From the NCBI GenBank assembly GCA_963850415.1, contig CAWKLE010000003.1, positions 992,001-1,056,000 of the forward strand: DNA of 64,000 bases, written 5' to 3'. A program made the translations under genes and the position numbers. Under the pieces are notes generated by a model. It ran no database searches, was not told the DNA's origin, and saw only the letters and a program-made list of their open reading frames with translations. Shown here piece by piece: positions 32,976-40,959 of the stretch (position 1 is its first letter; the number at the start of each line of letters is the position of its first letter). This stretch comes from VAXT01 sp963850415 (GTDB lineage: Bacteria > Actinomycetota > Thermoleophilia > Gaiellales > Gaiellaceae).

Positions 32976-34478
32976 ACGAGCTCGGGGGTCATACCCCGGT
33001 GGGAGTGGCGCGCCTTCGGCGAGAGCTTCGGAGGCGCCGAGAGCCGCCTCGGTGAGCTGGCCGCCGACCTCGAGGAGGAGAGCGACGACATCTACCTGCT
33101 CTCGGCCGCGAGCAACGCGTCGGTCAAGGTGCGCGGCGGGCTGCTCGACCTGAAGGAGCTCCAGCGTGTCGACGAGGACGGGCTCGAGCAGTGGGAGCCG
33201 GTCCTGAAGGCCGCATTTCCGGTGGCGGCTTCCGATGTCCGGTCGGTGCTGGCGGCGCTCGTGATCGAGCACGCGCCCGAGCGAGCCGAGTACACGCTCG
33301 AGCAGCTCCTCGGAGAGCTGGTCGACCCGCGCCCGGAGCTGCTCGCGGCCGACGTGCACAAGCGGCGCAGGCATGTGACCGTGGGCGGCGCGATGGCCGA
33401 ACTCTCAGAGCTGAGCACCGACCGCGGCGTCCTGCGGACGATCGCCGTCGAGTCCGAGGATCCTGCCCTCGTGACCGCGGCGGTTCGTGAGCTCGGGCTC
33501 GACCTGCGGCCGAACGTCAGCGTTCCGCGGGGCCTGAAGGAGCTCGTCGCGCTCGGGCGCTTCGCCGTGATCGACGTCGGCACCAACTCGGTCAAGTTCG
33601 TGATCGGTGAGCGGCTCGAGGATGGCGAGTGGCACACGGTCGACGACCGGGCCGAGGTGACGCGCCTCGGCGAGGGGCTCGACCGGAGCGGCGAGCTCAA
33701 CGAGGAGCCGATCAGGCGCACGGTGGAGGCGATCGCGGCCATGGCGGAGGAAGCCGCGCGCTCCGAGGTCGTCGCCGTGACCGCGGTCGGTACCGCGGGC
33801 CTGCGCATCGCGCGCAACAGCGACGCGTTCGTCGAGGCGGTGCGCGAGCGCACCGGGATCGAGGTCGAGATCATCAGCGGGGAAGAGGAGGCACGGCTGG
33901 CGTACGTCGCAGTGACGGCCGGGATGCGGCTCGGAACCGGGTCGCTCGTCCTCTTCGACACCGGCGGTGGGAGCTCGCAGTTCACGTTCGGGCGGGGCGA
34001 TCAGGTCGAGGAGCGGTTCAGCGTCGACGTGGGCGCCGTGCGGTTCACGGAGCGCTTCGGGCTCGACGGAGTCGTCTCGGAGGACATCCTGCGTGAGGCG
34101 TTGGGTGCGATCGCCGCGGATCTCGATCGTCTCGACGAACGCGAGACGCCAGCCGTCCTCGTCGGAATCGGCGGTGCGGTCACGAACCTGGCCGCGGTCG
34201 AGCACGGGCTCGAGCACTACGACCCGAACGTCGTCCGCGGGACGGTCCTCGACCGCGCCGAGGTCGACCGGCAGATCGAGCTCTACCGCACGCGCACCGC
34301 GGACGAGCGGCGCGCAATCGCCGGCCTCCAGCCAAAGCGCGCCGAGGTGATCCTCGCCGGCGCCTGCGTCGTCCGAACCGTGCTCGAGAAGCTCGGCCGC
34401 CACTCGCTCACCGTCAGCGACCGGGGCCTGCGCCACGGGTTGCTCGAGAGTCGCGCAGCGGGCGGCAGACCGGCCTGA
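32976..34478 (+). CDS. CYTH-like domain fused to Ppx/GppA phosphatase; start codon unclear
   Basis: The protein-like frame begins around WEWRAFGESFGG (Trp at 33000), but no ATG, GTG, TTG or CTG is present between the upstream stop (32969) and that motif. ACG 32976, eight bases after GGGAG, and ATA 32991 are the only near-cognate codons; the next GTG (33129) would cut the first strand. From 32976 the length is 500 residues. Residues ~9-190 are CYTH-like (SVKVRGGLLDLKEL, VHKRRRHVTVGGAMAELSEL). The Ppx/GppA domain has VIDVGTNSVKFVIGE, SGEEEARLAYVAV and DTGGGSSQF. It probably hydrolyses polyphosphate or (p)ppGpp-type substrates. Start evidence is weak; the domains are clear. Confidence 0.78.
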   Translation, partial: TSSGVIPRWEWRAFGESFGGAESRLGELAADLEEESDDIYLLSAASNASVKVRGGLLDLKELQRVDEDGLEQWEPVLKAAFPVAASDVRSVLAALVIEHAPERAEYTLEQLLGELVDPRPELLAADVHKRRRHVTVGGAMAELSELSTDRGVLRTIAVESEDPALVTAAVRELGLDLRPNVSVPRGLKELVALGRFAVIDVGTNSVKFVIGERLEDGEWHTVDDRAEVTRLGEGLDRSGELNEEPIRRTVEAIAAMAEEAARSEVVAVTAVGTAGLRIARNSDAFVEAVRERTGIEVEIISGEEEARLAYVAVTAGMRLGTGSLVLFDTGGGSSQFTFGRGDQVEERFSVDVGAVRFTERFGLDGVVSEDILREALGAIAADLDRLDERETPAVLVGIGGAVTNLAAVEHGLEHYDPNVVRGTVLDRAEVDRQIELYRTRTADERRAIAGLQPKRAEVILAGACVVRTVLEKLGRHSLTVSDRGLRHGLLESRAAGGRPA

Positions 34479-34486
34479 CGGTCGCG

Positions 34487-35152
34487 CTAGAGCCCGTCGC
34501 CGCCGAGGTAGACGAGCGCGGCCTTCACCCGCCGGCTGACGTCCTCCGCCTTGCCCAGGTCGAGCTTCAGGAAGATCGCGTTGATGTGCCGCTCGACCGC
34601 GCGCTTCGTGATCCCGAGCTTCGAGGCGATCGAGCCGTTGCTGCGGCCTTCGGCGATCAGGGCGAGGATCTCGAGCTCGCGCGGGGTCAGCTTCGCGAGC
34701 TCCGAGTCGCTCCGCTGTCGGGCGGAGACGAGCTTGTCGACGACCCGAGAGTCGACCAGCGAGCGGCCCGCGGCGACGTCGTGTAGCGCCCGGCTCAGCT
34801 CGCTCTTGTCGTGCAGCCGCTCCTTGAGCAGGTACGCGCGCCGGTCCGAGCCCGCAGTGAGGAGCGCGATCGCGTAGCGCGGCTCCGCATGTTGGCTGAG
34901 GACGACGACGCCCATCTCCGGGTGCTGCTCCCTGAGCTCGGCGGCGAAACGGATGCCCTCGTCGGTGTTCGTGGGCGGCATCCTGATGTCGGTCAGGACG
35001 ATGTCCGGCGACGTGCGTTCGACGGCGTCTCGCAGCTCGTCGAGGTCGCCCGACATCTCGACCAGCTCGACGTCCTCGATATCGCCGAGGATGCTGACGA
35101 TCCCCTCCCGGGCGAGGAAGCTGTCCTCGGCGGCGACGACCCGGATCGACAT
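34487..35152 (-). CDS. NarL/LuxR-type response regulator
   Basis: A 221-residue two-component regulator. The receiver domain has the acidic pair Glu9-Asp10, phospho-acceptor Asp55 (LTDIRMPP) and Lys109 (LLKERL). The HTH domain at ~145-205 reads LTPRELEILALIAEGRSNGSIASKLGITKRAVERHINAIFLKL, a clear LuxR type. No histidine kinase gene is adjacent; the nearest in the window is the MASE1 kinase at 58.9 kb. It is divergent from a MalT/LAL-type regulator, and the region between them holds repeated inverted sequences. Confidence 0.92.
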   Translation of the reverse strand: MSIRVVAAEDSFLAREGIVSILGDIEDVELVEMSGDLDELRDAVERTSPDIVLTDIRMPPTNTDEGIRFAAELREQHPEMGVVVLSQHAEPRYAIALLTAGSDRRAYLLKERLHDKSELSRALHDVAAGRSLVDSRVVDKLVSARQRSDSELAKLTPRELEILALIAEGRSNGSIASKLGITKRAVERHINAIFLKLDLGKAEDVSRRVKAALVYLGGDGL

Positions 35153-35193
35153 CTGGCCACGAGCCTAGTCACGCTCCATATTCCCCGCAAACG

Positions 35194-35323
35194 GTGGTGC
35201 CCGCACCACGAGGGCAGTGGTGCGGCGGCCACGGTCGAATCCGCGAATCCTCCAATGCCCCCGGGCCTGCTCGCCGGGATACTCACTTCGGAGGGCGTTG
35301 CAACCTCCGTCCACGACGGACGG
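35194..35323. promoter_or_regulatory. Repeat-rich control region between two LuxR-type regulators
   Basis: GTGGTGC-cc-GCACCAC spans 35194-35209 and a third GTGGTGC copy is at 35217-35223. Two further hairpins follow: CGGAGG/CCTCCG (35289-35309) and CCGTCC/GGACGG (35307-35323). The last ends next to the proposed ATG at 35328. The first group may be an operator; the hairpins could occlude translation initiation. Confidence 0.4.
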
Positions 35324-35327
35324 GGGG

Positions 35328-37715
35328 ATGGGATGGCGAATTGACATCGAACCCGTAGAGGGAAACCGCCGCTTCGGCGTCGGTCGCCGTCCGCTGAACC
35401 GGGCGCTGCGCGAGCTCGGCGCCAAGGCGATCCTCGTCGGGCCGAGCGACTCGGGCGCACTCGGCGACGTCGTCGAGTCGAAGCTCCGCCCTCCGCTGGG
35501 ACAGCCCGACGGCGTTCCCCGGACGGCGCTGGTCAACCGCCTGCGCGCCGCCGGCGCCTTCCCCCTCGTGCTCGTCGTCGCACCCGCCGGCTACGGCAAG
35601 ACGACACTTCTCTCGCAGTGGGCCGCCCGCGACGCGCGCCCGTTCGCATGGGTCTCGGTCGACGAGCGCGACAACGACCCGTACGTCCTGCTCAAGCACG
35701 TCGCCGCCGCGCTCGGTCGGATCGAGCCGTTGGGCGCGGACGTGACCGAGGCGTTCGAGCGACCGGAAAGGCCCGTCTGGGACGCGATCGTGCCTAGGCT
35801 CAGCGCCGAGCTCTCGTCGCGTACTTCGCCGTTCGTGCTCGTGCTCGACGGCGCGGACGCTCTCGTAGCGGACGATTCCCCCGAGGCGATCGGCATCTTG
35901 ATCGAAAACATCCCACCCGGCTCGATGATCGCATTGACCGGGCGGGCCCTCCCCAGGATGCCGATCGCCACCCTCCGCGTTGCCGAGCCGCTGCTCGAGA
36001 TCGGTCCCTACGAGCTCGCGCTGAGCCGCCGGGAGGCGGAGATCCTGCTCCGCGCATCAGGTGTCGAGCTGGACGAGACCGAGCTCGCAGGCCTCCTGCG
36101 CCGCACCGAGGGCTGGGCCGCCGGCCTGCGACTGGCCGCGCTGGCGAGCCTCCAAGACGGCGCGACCCTGTCGGCCGGTGACGACCGATACATCTCGGAC
36201 TACCTCGGCTCGGAGTACCTCTCGCGCCTCGAGCCGCGGGTCCTGCGCTTCCTTCGGCGCACGTCTGTCCTCGAGCGCATGTGCGCGCCGCTCTGCAACG
36301 CGGTGCTGAACAGCAAAGGCTCCGCGGCGGAGCTCGAGGAGATCGAGCGGGCGAACTTGTTCCTCGTCCAACTCGACCACCACCGCGGCTGGTACCGGTA
36401 CCACCACCTCTTCCGCGACCTCCTGCAGCATGAGCTCGAGGAGCAGGAGCCCGACCTGGTGCCGGTGCTGCACCGCCGCGCGGCGGCCTGGTACGAGGCG
36501 CACCTCGATCCCGAGTCTGCGCTGTTCCACGCCCACGCGGCCGGAGACATCGACGACACCGCACGCATCCTGGGCTCGATCGCGCAGCAGGTCCACGACA
36601 GCGGCCGGGCGGCGGTCGTCGAGGGCTGGCTCGACCTGTTCGACGTCGACGAGCGCCTAGACCGACATCCCGACGTCGCGATCCAGGGGAGCAGCATCCT
36701 CGCCGCGCGCGGGCGTGCCGATGAGGCCGATCGCTGGCTGAATGCCGCGGAGCGAGGCGTCGCCTCGCGGCGGCGGGGCGTCGCGGCCGTTCGGCCCCGG
36801 ATCGCGGTGATGCGGGCCGCCTTGTGCACCGATGGCCCCGCGCAGATGCGGGCGGACGCCGGCGCCGCGGTCTCGAAGCTCACGACCGACGACCCGTGGC
36901 GCCCGGCGGCCCTGCTCGTTCGCGGTGCCGCCGACATGCTGCTCGGGGACACGGACAACGCGGACCTGGCCCTCGTGGAAGCCGTCCAGCGCGCCGCCAC
37001 GACCGGTTCCACGGAAACCCGTGCCATCGCCCTCGGCGAGCGCTCGATGCTCGCGGCTGCTCGCGAGGACGTACACACGGCAGATGCTCTTGCCGAGGAG
37101 GCCCAGCGCGTGGTCGAAGAAGGGGAGCTCGCGGACTATCCGACGAGCGCGCTCGCGCTGGCCGCCTCGGCTCGGAGCAGGCTCAGGCACGGCCAGTGGG
37201 ATCACGCGCGCCGGCTGCTGACGGCGGCGACGCGCCTGACCCCGCATCTCACCCATGCCCTGCCCTGGCTCGCGGTCCAGGCGCGCATCGAGCTCGCGGA
37301 CGCCTACGTGACGCTGCGAGACCGGGAAGGCGCAGGACGCATCCTCGAGGAGGCGCGCGGGATCCTCGCCGTGCGCCCGGACCTCGGCGTCCTCGACGAG
37401 GCGGTCGCGCGGCTGGAGCGCGAGCTCGACGCCATGCCCGAGACTCGTACCGGCGGCAGCTCCGGGCTGACACGGGCCGAGCTGCGCCTGCTTCCGCTCC
37501 TCTCCACCCACCTCTCCTTCCGCGAGATCGGTGAGCGCCTCCACGTCTCGAGGAACACGATCAAGACCCAGGCGATCTCCGTCTACCGGAAGCTCGGCGT
37601 CTCCAGCCGGAGCGAGGCGGTGGCCGTCGCTGAGGACCTCGGCCTCGTCGAGGCGGCGGAGCAGAAGAACGACCGGCTCGAGGTCGGAGAGACGGTCGGG
37701 TCGCTTGCCCTCTAG
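35328..37715 (+). CDS. LuxR-family ATP-binding regulator (MalT/LAL type)
   Basis: ATG 35328 is chosen because frames from 35217 translate the repeat region. The 795-residue protein has Walker A (APAGYGKTTLL) and Walker B (FVLVLDGAD) of the STAND/AP-ATPase fold, a long helical TPR-like middle (~330-690) and a C-terminal LuxR HTH (LTRAELRLLPLLSTHLSFREIGERLHVSRNTIKTQAISVYRKL). This is the MalT/LAL architecture: ligand and ATP control assembly of an activator. The ligand is unknown. The gene is divergent from the NarL-type regulator and may be cross-regulated with it. Confidence 0.9.
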   Translation: MGWRIDIEPVEGNRRFGVGRRPLNRALRELGAKAILVGPSDSGALGDVVESKLRPPLGQPDGVPRTALVNRLRAAGAFPLVLVVAPAGYGKTTLLSQWAARDARPFAWVSVDERDNDPYVLLKHVAAALGRIEPLGADVTEAFERPERPVWDAIVPRLSAELSSRTSPFVLVLDGADALVADDSPEAIGILIENIPPGSMIALTGRALPRMPIATLRVAEPLLEIGPYELALSRREAEILLRASGVELDETELAGLLRRTEGWAAGLRLAALASLQDGATLSAGDDRYISDYLGSEYLSRLEPRVLRFLRRTSVLERMCAPLCNAVLNSKGSAAELEEIERANLFLVQLDHHRGWYRYHHLFRDLLQHELEEQEPDLVPVLHRRAAAWYEAHLDPESALFHAHAAGDIDDTARILGSIAQQVHDSGRAAVVEGWLDLFDVDERLDRHPDVAIQGSSILAARGRADEADRWLNAAERGVASRRRGVAAVRPRIAVMRAALCTDGPAQMRADAGAAVSKLTTDDPWRPAALLVRGAADMLLGDTDNADLALVEAVQRAATTGSTETRAIALGERSMLAAAREDVHTADALAEEAQRVVEEGELADYPTSALALAASARSRLRHGQWDHARRLLTAATRLTPHLTHALPWLAVQARIELADAYVTLRDREGAGRILEEARGILAVRPDLGVLDEAVARLERELDAMPETRTGGSSGLTRAELRLLPLLSTHLSFREIGERLHVSRNTIKTQAISVYRKLGVSSRSEAVAVAEDLGLVEAAEQKNDRLEVGETVGSLAL

Positions 37716-37809
37716 CCCGCCCACCCAGACGCGCGTCCGCGAAGCTTCGGTTTCACCCAATCGGCATGACGCCTTCGCCGCCAACGGACACCAGACTCTC
37801 GGCAAGACG

Positions 37810-38262
37810 GTGACTCTGGGGTCCGCAGCACACGAACGGATCGACGCGCTCTTCGTCCAGAGCGCGGCGGGCTTTACGAGCGAGGGCGGAACGATCACGC
37901 TCCGCGGGCTCGCCGAGTCGACCGTCTACTTCGCCGACCGGCCGCGTCGCGAGGTCGGCCACATGCGCTCGAGCAGCTTCATCGAGCTCTGGGACGTGGG
38001 CGTCTACAGCTTCGCCGTCGACCCGCCGAACGCGGTGCTCTCGTTCCTCGACGACGGCCATGCTCCGGACGACGTCGTCGTCGTCCTTCACGACCCGCGG
38101 CTCGACGGAGACGACTTGACGTACCGCGTCGACGTGCTTGACGGGACGTTGCCCGAGCAGACGGCTGCCTGCGCGCTGTTCATCGACTCCTTCGGCCGGC
38201 CGCTCTCGCCGGCTTCGGTGCTGGGCCGGGCGGCCGATCCGGCGACGGTGCGCCCGTCCTAG
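37810..38262 (+). CDS. Conserved small protein of unknown function
   Basis: The start is uncertain: GTG 37810 (150 residues) begins at the conserved part, while TTG 37705 would add a stretch with weaker codon bias. The sequence TVYFADRPRREVGHM, then SFIELWDVGVYSFAVDPPNAVLSF, DDVVVVLHDPRLDGDDLTYRVDVLDGTLPEQT and ALFIDSFGRPLSPASV matches a widespread bacterial family that I recall as uncharacterised. No signal peptide or membrane helix is obvious from this start. It lies just after the LAL regulator, so it could be its target, but that is only position-based. Confidence 0.7.
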   Translation: MTLGSAAHERIDALFVQSAAGFTSEGGTITLRGLAESTVYFADRPRREVGHMRSSSFIELWDVGVYSFAVDPPNAVLSFLDDGHAPDDVVVVLHDPRLDGDDLTYRVDVLDGTLPEQTAACALFIDSFGRPLSPASVLGRAADPATVRPS

Positions 38263-38319
38263 CCCCTCGCGGAGGCGACAAGGGCCCGCTGCCGTGAGAT
38301 CATCAGGTCCGTCCGGGCG

Positions 38320-40350
38320 ATGACCACGTCGAACCAGTCACCAGTCCCAGCCGAGCCCGCCTGGCAGCCCGCGCGCCCGAGGTTCCGCCCGGCAGCGTTG
38401 CTCCTCGCCTGGATCCTGTCCGCCGCGGCGCTCCTCGCTGCAGCGTGGATCGTGCCGGGCGCGCACGTGAACAACTTCTGGAGCGCGTTGGTGGCTGTGG
38501 CTGTTATCGCCGTCCTCAACGCCGTCTTGCCGCCGATCGTGGCGGCGCTTCGCCTGCCGTTGATGCTCGTCCTCGGCCTGCTGCTCGTCCTCGTGCTCGA
38601 CGCGCTGATGCTCCTTGCAGCGGACCGGCTGACTGACGGCGACCTCTCGATCGACTCCTTCTGGTCAGCGCTCGGCGTCGCGCTCGTCGCGTCCGCCGTC
38701 GGTGTCGTGCTCGACGTGCTCTTCGGGACGAACGACGACGACACATACACGTTCCGCGTCATCCGGCGGATCGCGCGCCGGTCCGGCGAGCTGACAAGGA
38801 CCGACGCGCCGGGGATCATCTTTCTCGAGATCGACGGCCTCGCCCTGCCGGTGCTGCAGCGGGCGATGCGGGACGGCAACGCGCCGCACATGGCGCGCTG
38901 GCTGGAGGACGGCAGCCATCAGTTCGCGGAGTGGGAGACCGACCTCTCGTCCCAGACGGGTGCGAGCCAGGCGGGGATCCTGCTCGGCTCGAACGAGAAC
39001 ATCCCGGCCTTCCGCTGGGTCGTGAAGGAGTCGGCGAAGCTCGTCGCGTGCTCCGGCCCGGCCGACTGCGCGGAGATCGAGCGCACCCATTCGACCGGCC
39101 GCGGGCTCCTCGCCAACGGGGGCGCCAGCCGCGGCAACCTGCTCTCCGGCGAAGCCGACCACGTGATCCTGACCGTCAGCCGCCTGGATGCCGAGAAGAA
39201 GGCGAACCCTGGCTACCGGGCGTTCTTCGCGAACGGTTTCAACGTCGTCCGAACGCTCGTCCTCTTCTTCTGGGAGGTGATCCTCGAGCTGTCCGCGTCG
39301 TCCAGGGAGCGGCGCCGGGACGTCCGTCCGCGCGGCCACCGCGGCGGGATCTACCCGTTGCTGCGCGCGGCGATGTGCGTCTTCGTCCGCGACCTGATCG
39401 TCTACGGCGTCCTCACGGACATGATGAAGGGCAGGCCCGCCGTCTACGCGACGTTCTCGAGCTACGACGAGGTCGCGCACCACTCGGGCCTCGAGCGCGC
39501 GGACACGCTGGAGGCGCTGCGGAAGCTCGACCAGCAGTTCGGCCGGATCGACCGGGCGCGGGCGTATGCGGCGCGGCCGTACGAGATCGTCGTGCTCTCC
39601 GACCACGGGCAGACCCAGGGCCCGACCTTCAAGCAGCGGAACGGCTACGGGCTGGACGAGCTCGTCGAGCGGTCGCTCTCTGGCGGCCGGGTGGCCGAGA
39701 TGGCAGGCGGTGACGAGCAGAGCGCCATGGTCGGCCACGCGCTCGCCGAGGCCACGGGCACGAAGAAGAAGCGGCCGAAGAACGACGTCTCCGACCGCGA
39801 GGTCGTCGTGCTCGGCTCCGGGAACCTCGGGCTCGTCTACCTGATGTCCGAGCGCCGGCGGCTGACGCTCGAGGAGATCGAGGCCGCCCATCCCAAGCTG
39901 CTCACGGCTCTCCGCGAGCACCCGCACGTCGGCTGGCTGCTCGTCCGCTCGGAGCGTGACGGCCCGGTTGCTCTCGGCGCACGCGGCACCCGCCATCTGG
40001 CCGACGGCCGCGTCGTCGGCGAGGACCCGCTCGCGGCATTCCCGCCGAACGCCGCGCACCACCTCCTCCGCACCGACGGCTTCGAGAACGTCGCCGACAT
40101 CATGGTCGGGAGCTTCTACGACCCGATGCTCGACGAGGGCTGCGCGTTCGAGGAGCTGATCTCGTTCCACGGTGGCATGGGCGGAGCCCAGACACGCCCG
40201 TTCCTGCTCTATCCGTCGCAGCTGCGGCTGCCCGACGAGCCGATCGTCGGCGCCGCCGCGGTGCACGACCTCCTGCTCGCCTGGCGGACCGAGCTGAACG
40301 GGACCGAGCAGGCCGCCGAGCCCGCTCTCGAGGTCACCCGGTCGGTATGA
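38320..40350 (+). CDS. Holin-like membrane domain fused to alkaline-phosphatase-superfamily phosphodiesterase
   Basis: A 676-residue protein. The first ~135 residues hold three to four membrane helices of the Phage_holin_4_2 (PspC/YvlD-like) type (LLLAWILSAAALLAAAWIVPGAHVNNFWSALVAVAVIAVLNAVLPPI). The rest is a type I phosphodiesterase/nucleotide-pyrophosphatase-like domain: FLEIDGLALPVL (first metal/nucleophile strand), SSQTGASQAGILLGSN, TFSSYDEVAHHSGL and VVLSDHGQTQGPTF (second metal site). A hydrophobic stretch near ~310-320 may be a re-entrant segment. It probably acts outside the membrane on phosphodiesters or phospholipid head groups. Confidence 0.85.
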   Translation: MTTSNQSPVPAEPAWQPARPRFRPAALLLAWILSAAALLAAAWIVPGAHVNNFWSALVAVAVIAVLNAVLPPIVAALRLPLMLVLGLLLVLVLDALMLLAADRLTDGDLSIDSFWSALGVALVASAVGVVLDVLFGTNDDDTYTFRVIRRIARRSGELTRTDAPGIIFLEIDGLALPVLQRAMRDGNAPHMARWLEDGSHQFAEWETDLSSQTGASQAGILLGSNENIPAFRWVVKESAKLVACSGPADCAEIERTHSTGRGLLANGGASRGNLLSGEADHVILTVSRLDAEKKANPGYRAFFANGFNVVRTLVLFFWEVILELSASSRERRRDVRPRGHRGGIYPLLRAAMCVFVRDLIVYGVLTDMMKGRPAVYATFSSYDEVAHHSGLERADTLEALRKLDQQFGRIDRARAYAARPYEIVVLSDHGQTQGPTFKQRNGYGLDELVERSLSGGRVAEMAGGDEQSAMVGHALAEATGTKKKRPKNDVSDREVVVLGSGNLGLVYLMSERRRLTLEEIEAAHPKLLTALREHPHVGWLLVRSERDGPVALGARGTRHLADGRVVGEDPLAAFPPNAAHHLLRTDGFENVADIMVGSFYDPMLDEGCAFEELISFHGGMGGAQTRPFLLYPSQLRLPDEPIVGAAAVHDLLLAWRTELNGTEQAAEPALEVTRSV

Positions 40351-40372
40351 GACGGTTTCGAGCCCGCCGCGC

Positions 40373-40378
40373 TAGGCT
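40373..40378 (+). promoter_or_regulatory. -10-like hexamer TAGGCT
   Basis: TAGGCT lies nine bases before ATG 40388 of the lipoprotein gene with no Shine-Dalgarno between. It is the same hexamer as at 31260. Confidence 0.35.
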
Positions 40379-40387
40379 CATGTGCAG

Positions 40388-40957
40388 ATGATCCGGTTTG
40401 CCCGGCCGAGAGCCCTCTTCGCGATCTCGTCGCTCGCGGTCCTTGCAGTGCTCGCGGCCGGCTGCGGCGGAGGTGGGAGCGGAAGCAGCGACACGAAGAG
40501 CGCCCAGGAATGGGCGGACGGCGTCTGCTCGGCGGTCAACACGTGGACCGACTCGCTCAAGACCGCGGGGCAGTCGCTCACGGGTGGAAACCTCTCCAAG
40601 AACTCGCTGGAGAGCGCCGCGACCGACGTCAAGGACGCCACCTCTCAGTTCGAGGACGACCTCAAGGGTCTCGGCAAGCCCGACACCGCGTCCGGCGACA
40701 AGGCCAAGCAGTCGATCGACGAGCTGACGGGCAACGTCCACCAGGACGTCGACACGATGAACGGGGCGATCAAGGACGTTCAGAACGGCGGCAGCGTCAT
40801 GACGGCTCTCACGACGGTGACCTCAACGCTGTCCACGATGAGCACTCAGGTTCAGAAGGCGTTCAGCGACCTCAAGAGCCTCGACCCCAAGGGCGAGCTC
40901 GAGTCCGCGTTCAAGAACGCGAGCGCCTGCAAGAGCCTGACGTCACAGTCGGGCTGA
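40388..40957 (+). CDS. Secreted lipoprotein, helical
   Basis: ATG 40388 gives a 189-residue product; GTG 40382 is the alternative. The signal peptide ends in a lipobox, VLAAGC, with the lipidated Cys at about residue 24. After a Gly/Ser-rich linker (GGGGSGSSD) the rest is low in aromatic residues and appears helical: repeated stretches with Asp, Lys and Ser (TDVKDATSQFEDDLKGLG, VHQDVDTMNGAIKDVQNGG). It has only two further Cys (in DGVCSAV and NASACKSL), which may pair. The protein would sit on the outer face of the membrane. No domain name can be assigned. Confidence 0.82.
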   Translation: MIRFARPRALFAISSLAVLAVLAAGCGGGGSGSSDTKSAQEWADGVCSAVNTWTDSLKTAGQSLTGGNLSKNSLESAATDVKDATSQFEDDLKGLGKPDTASGDKAKQSIDELTGNVHQDVDTMNGAIKDVQNGGSVMTALTTVTSTLSTMSTQVQKAFSDLKSLDPKGELESAFKNASACKSLTSQSG

Positions 40958-40959
40958 GC

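Noticed and set aside
35217..35327. N-terminal extension of the LAL regulator from GTG 35217
   Set aside because: It would translate the inverted-repeat region and gives no protein-like sequence; ATG 35328 is the better start.
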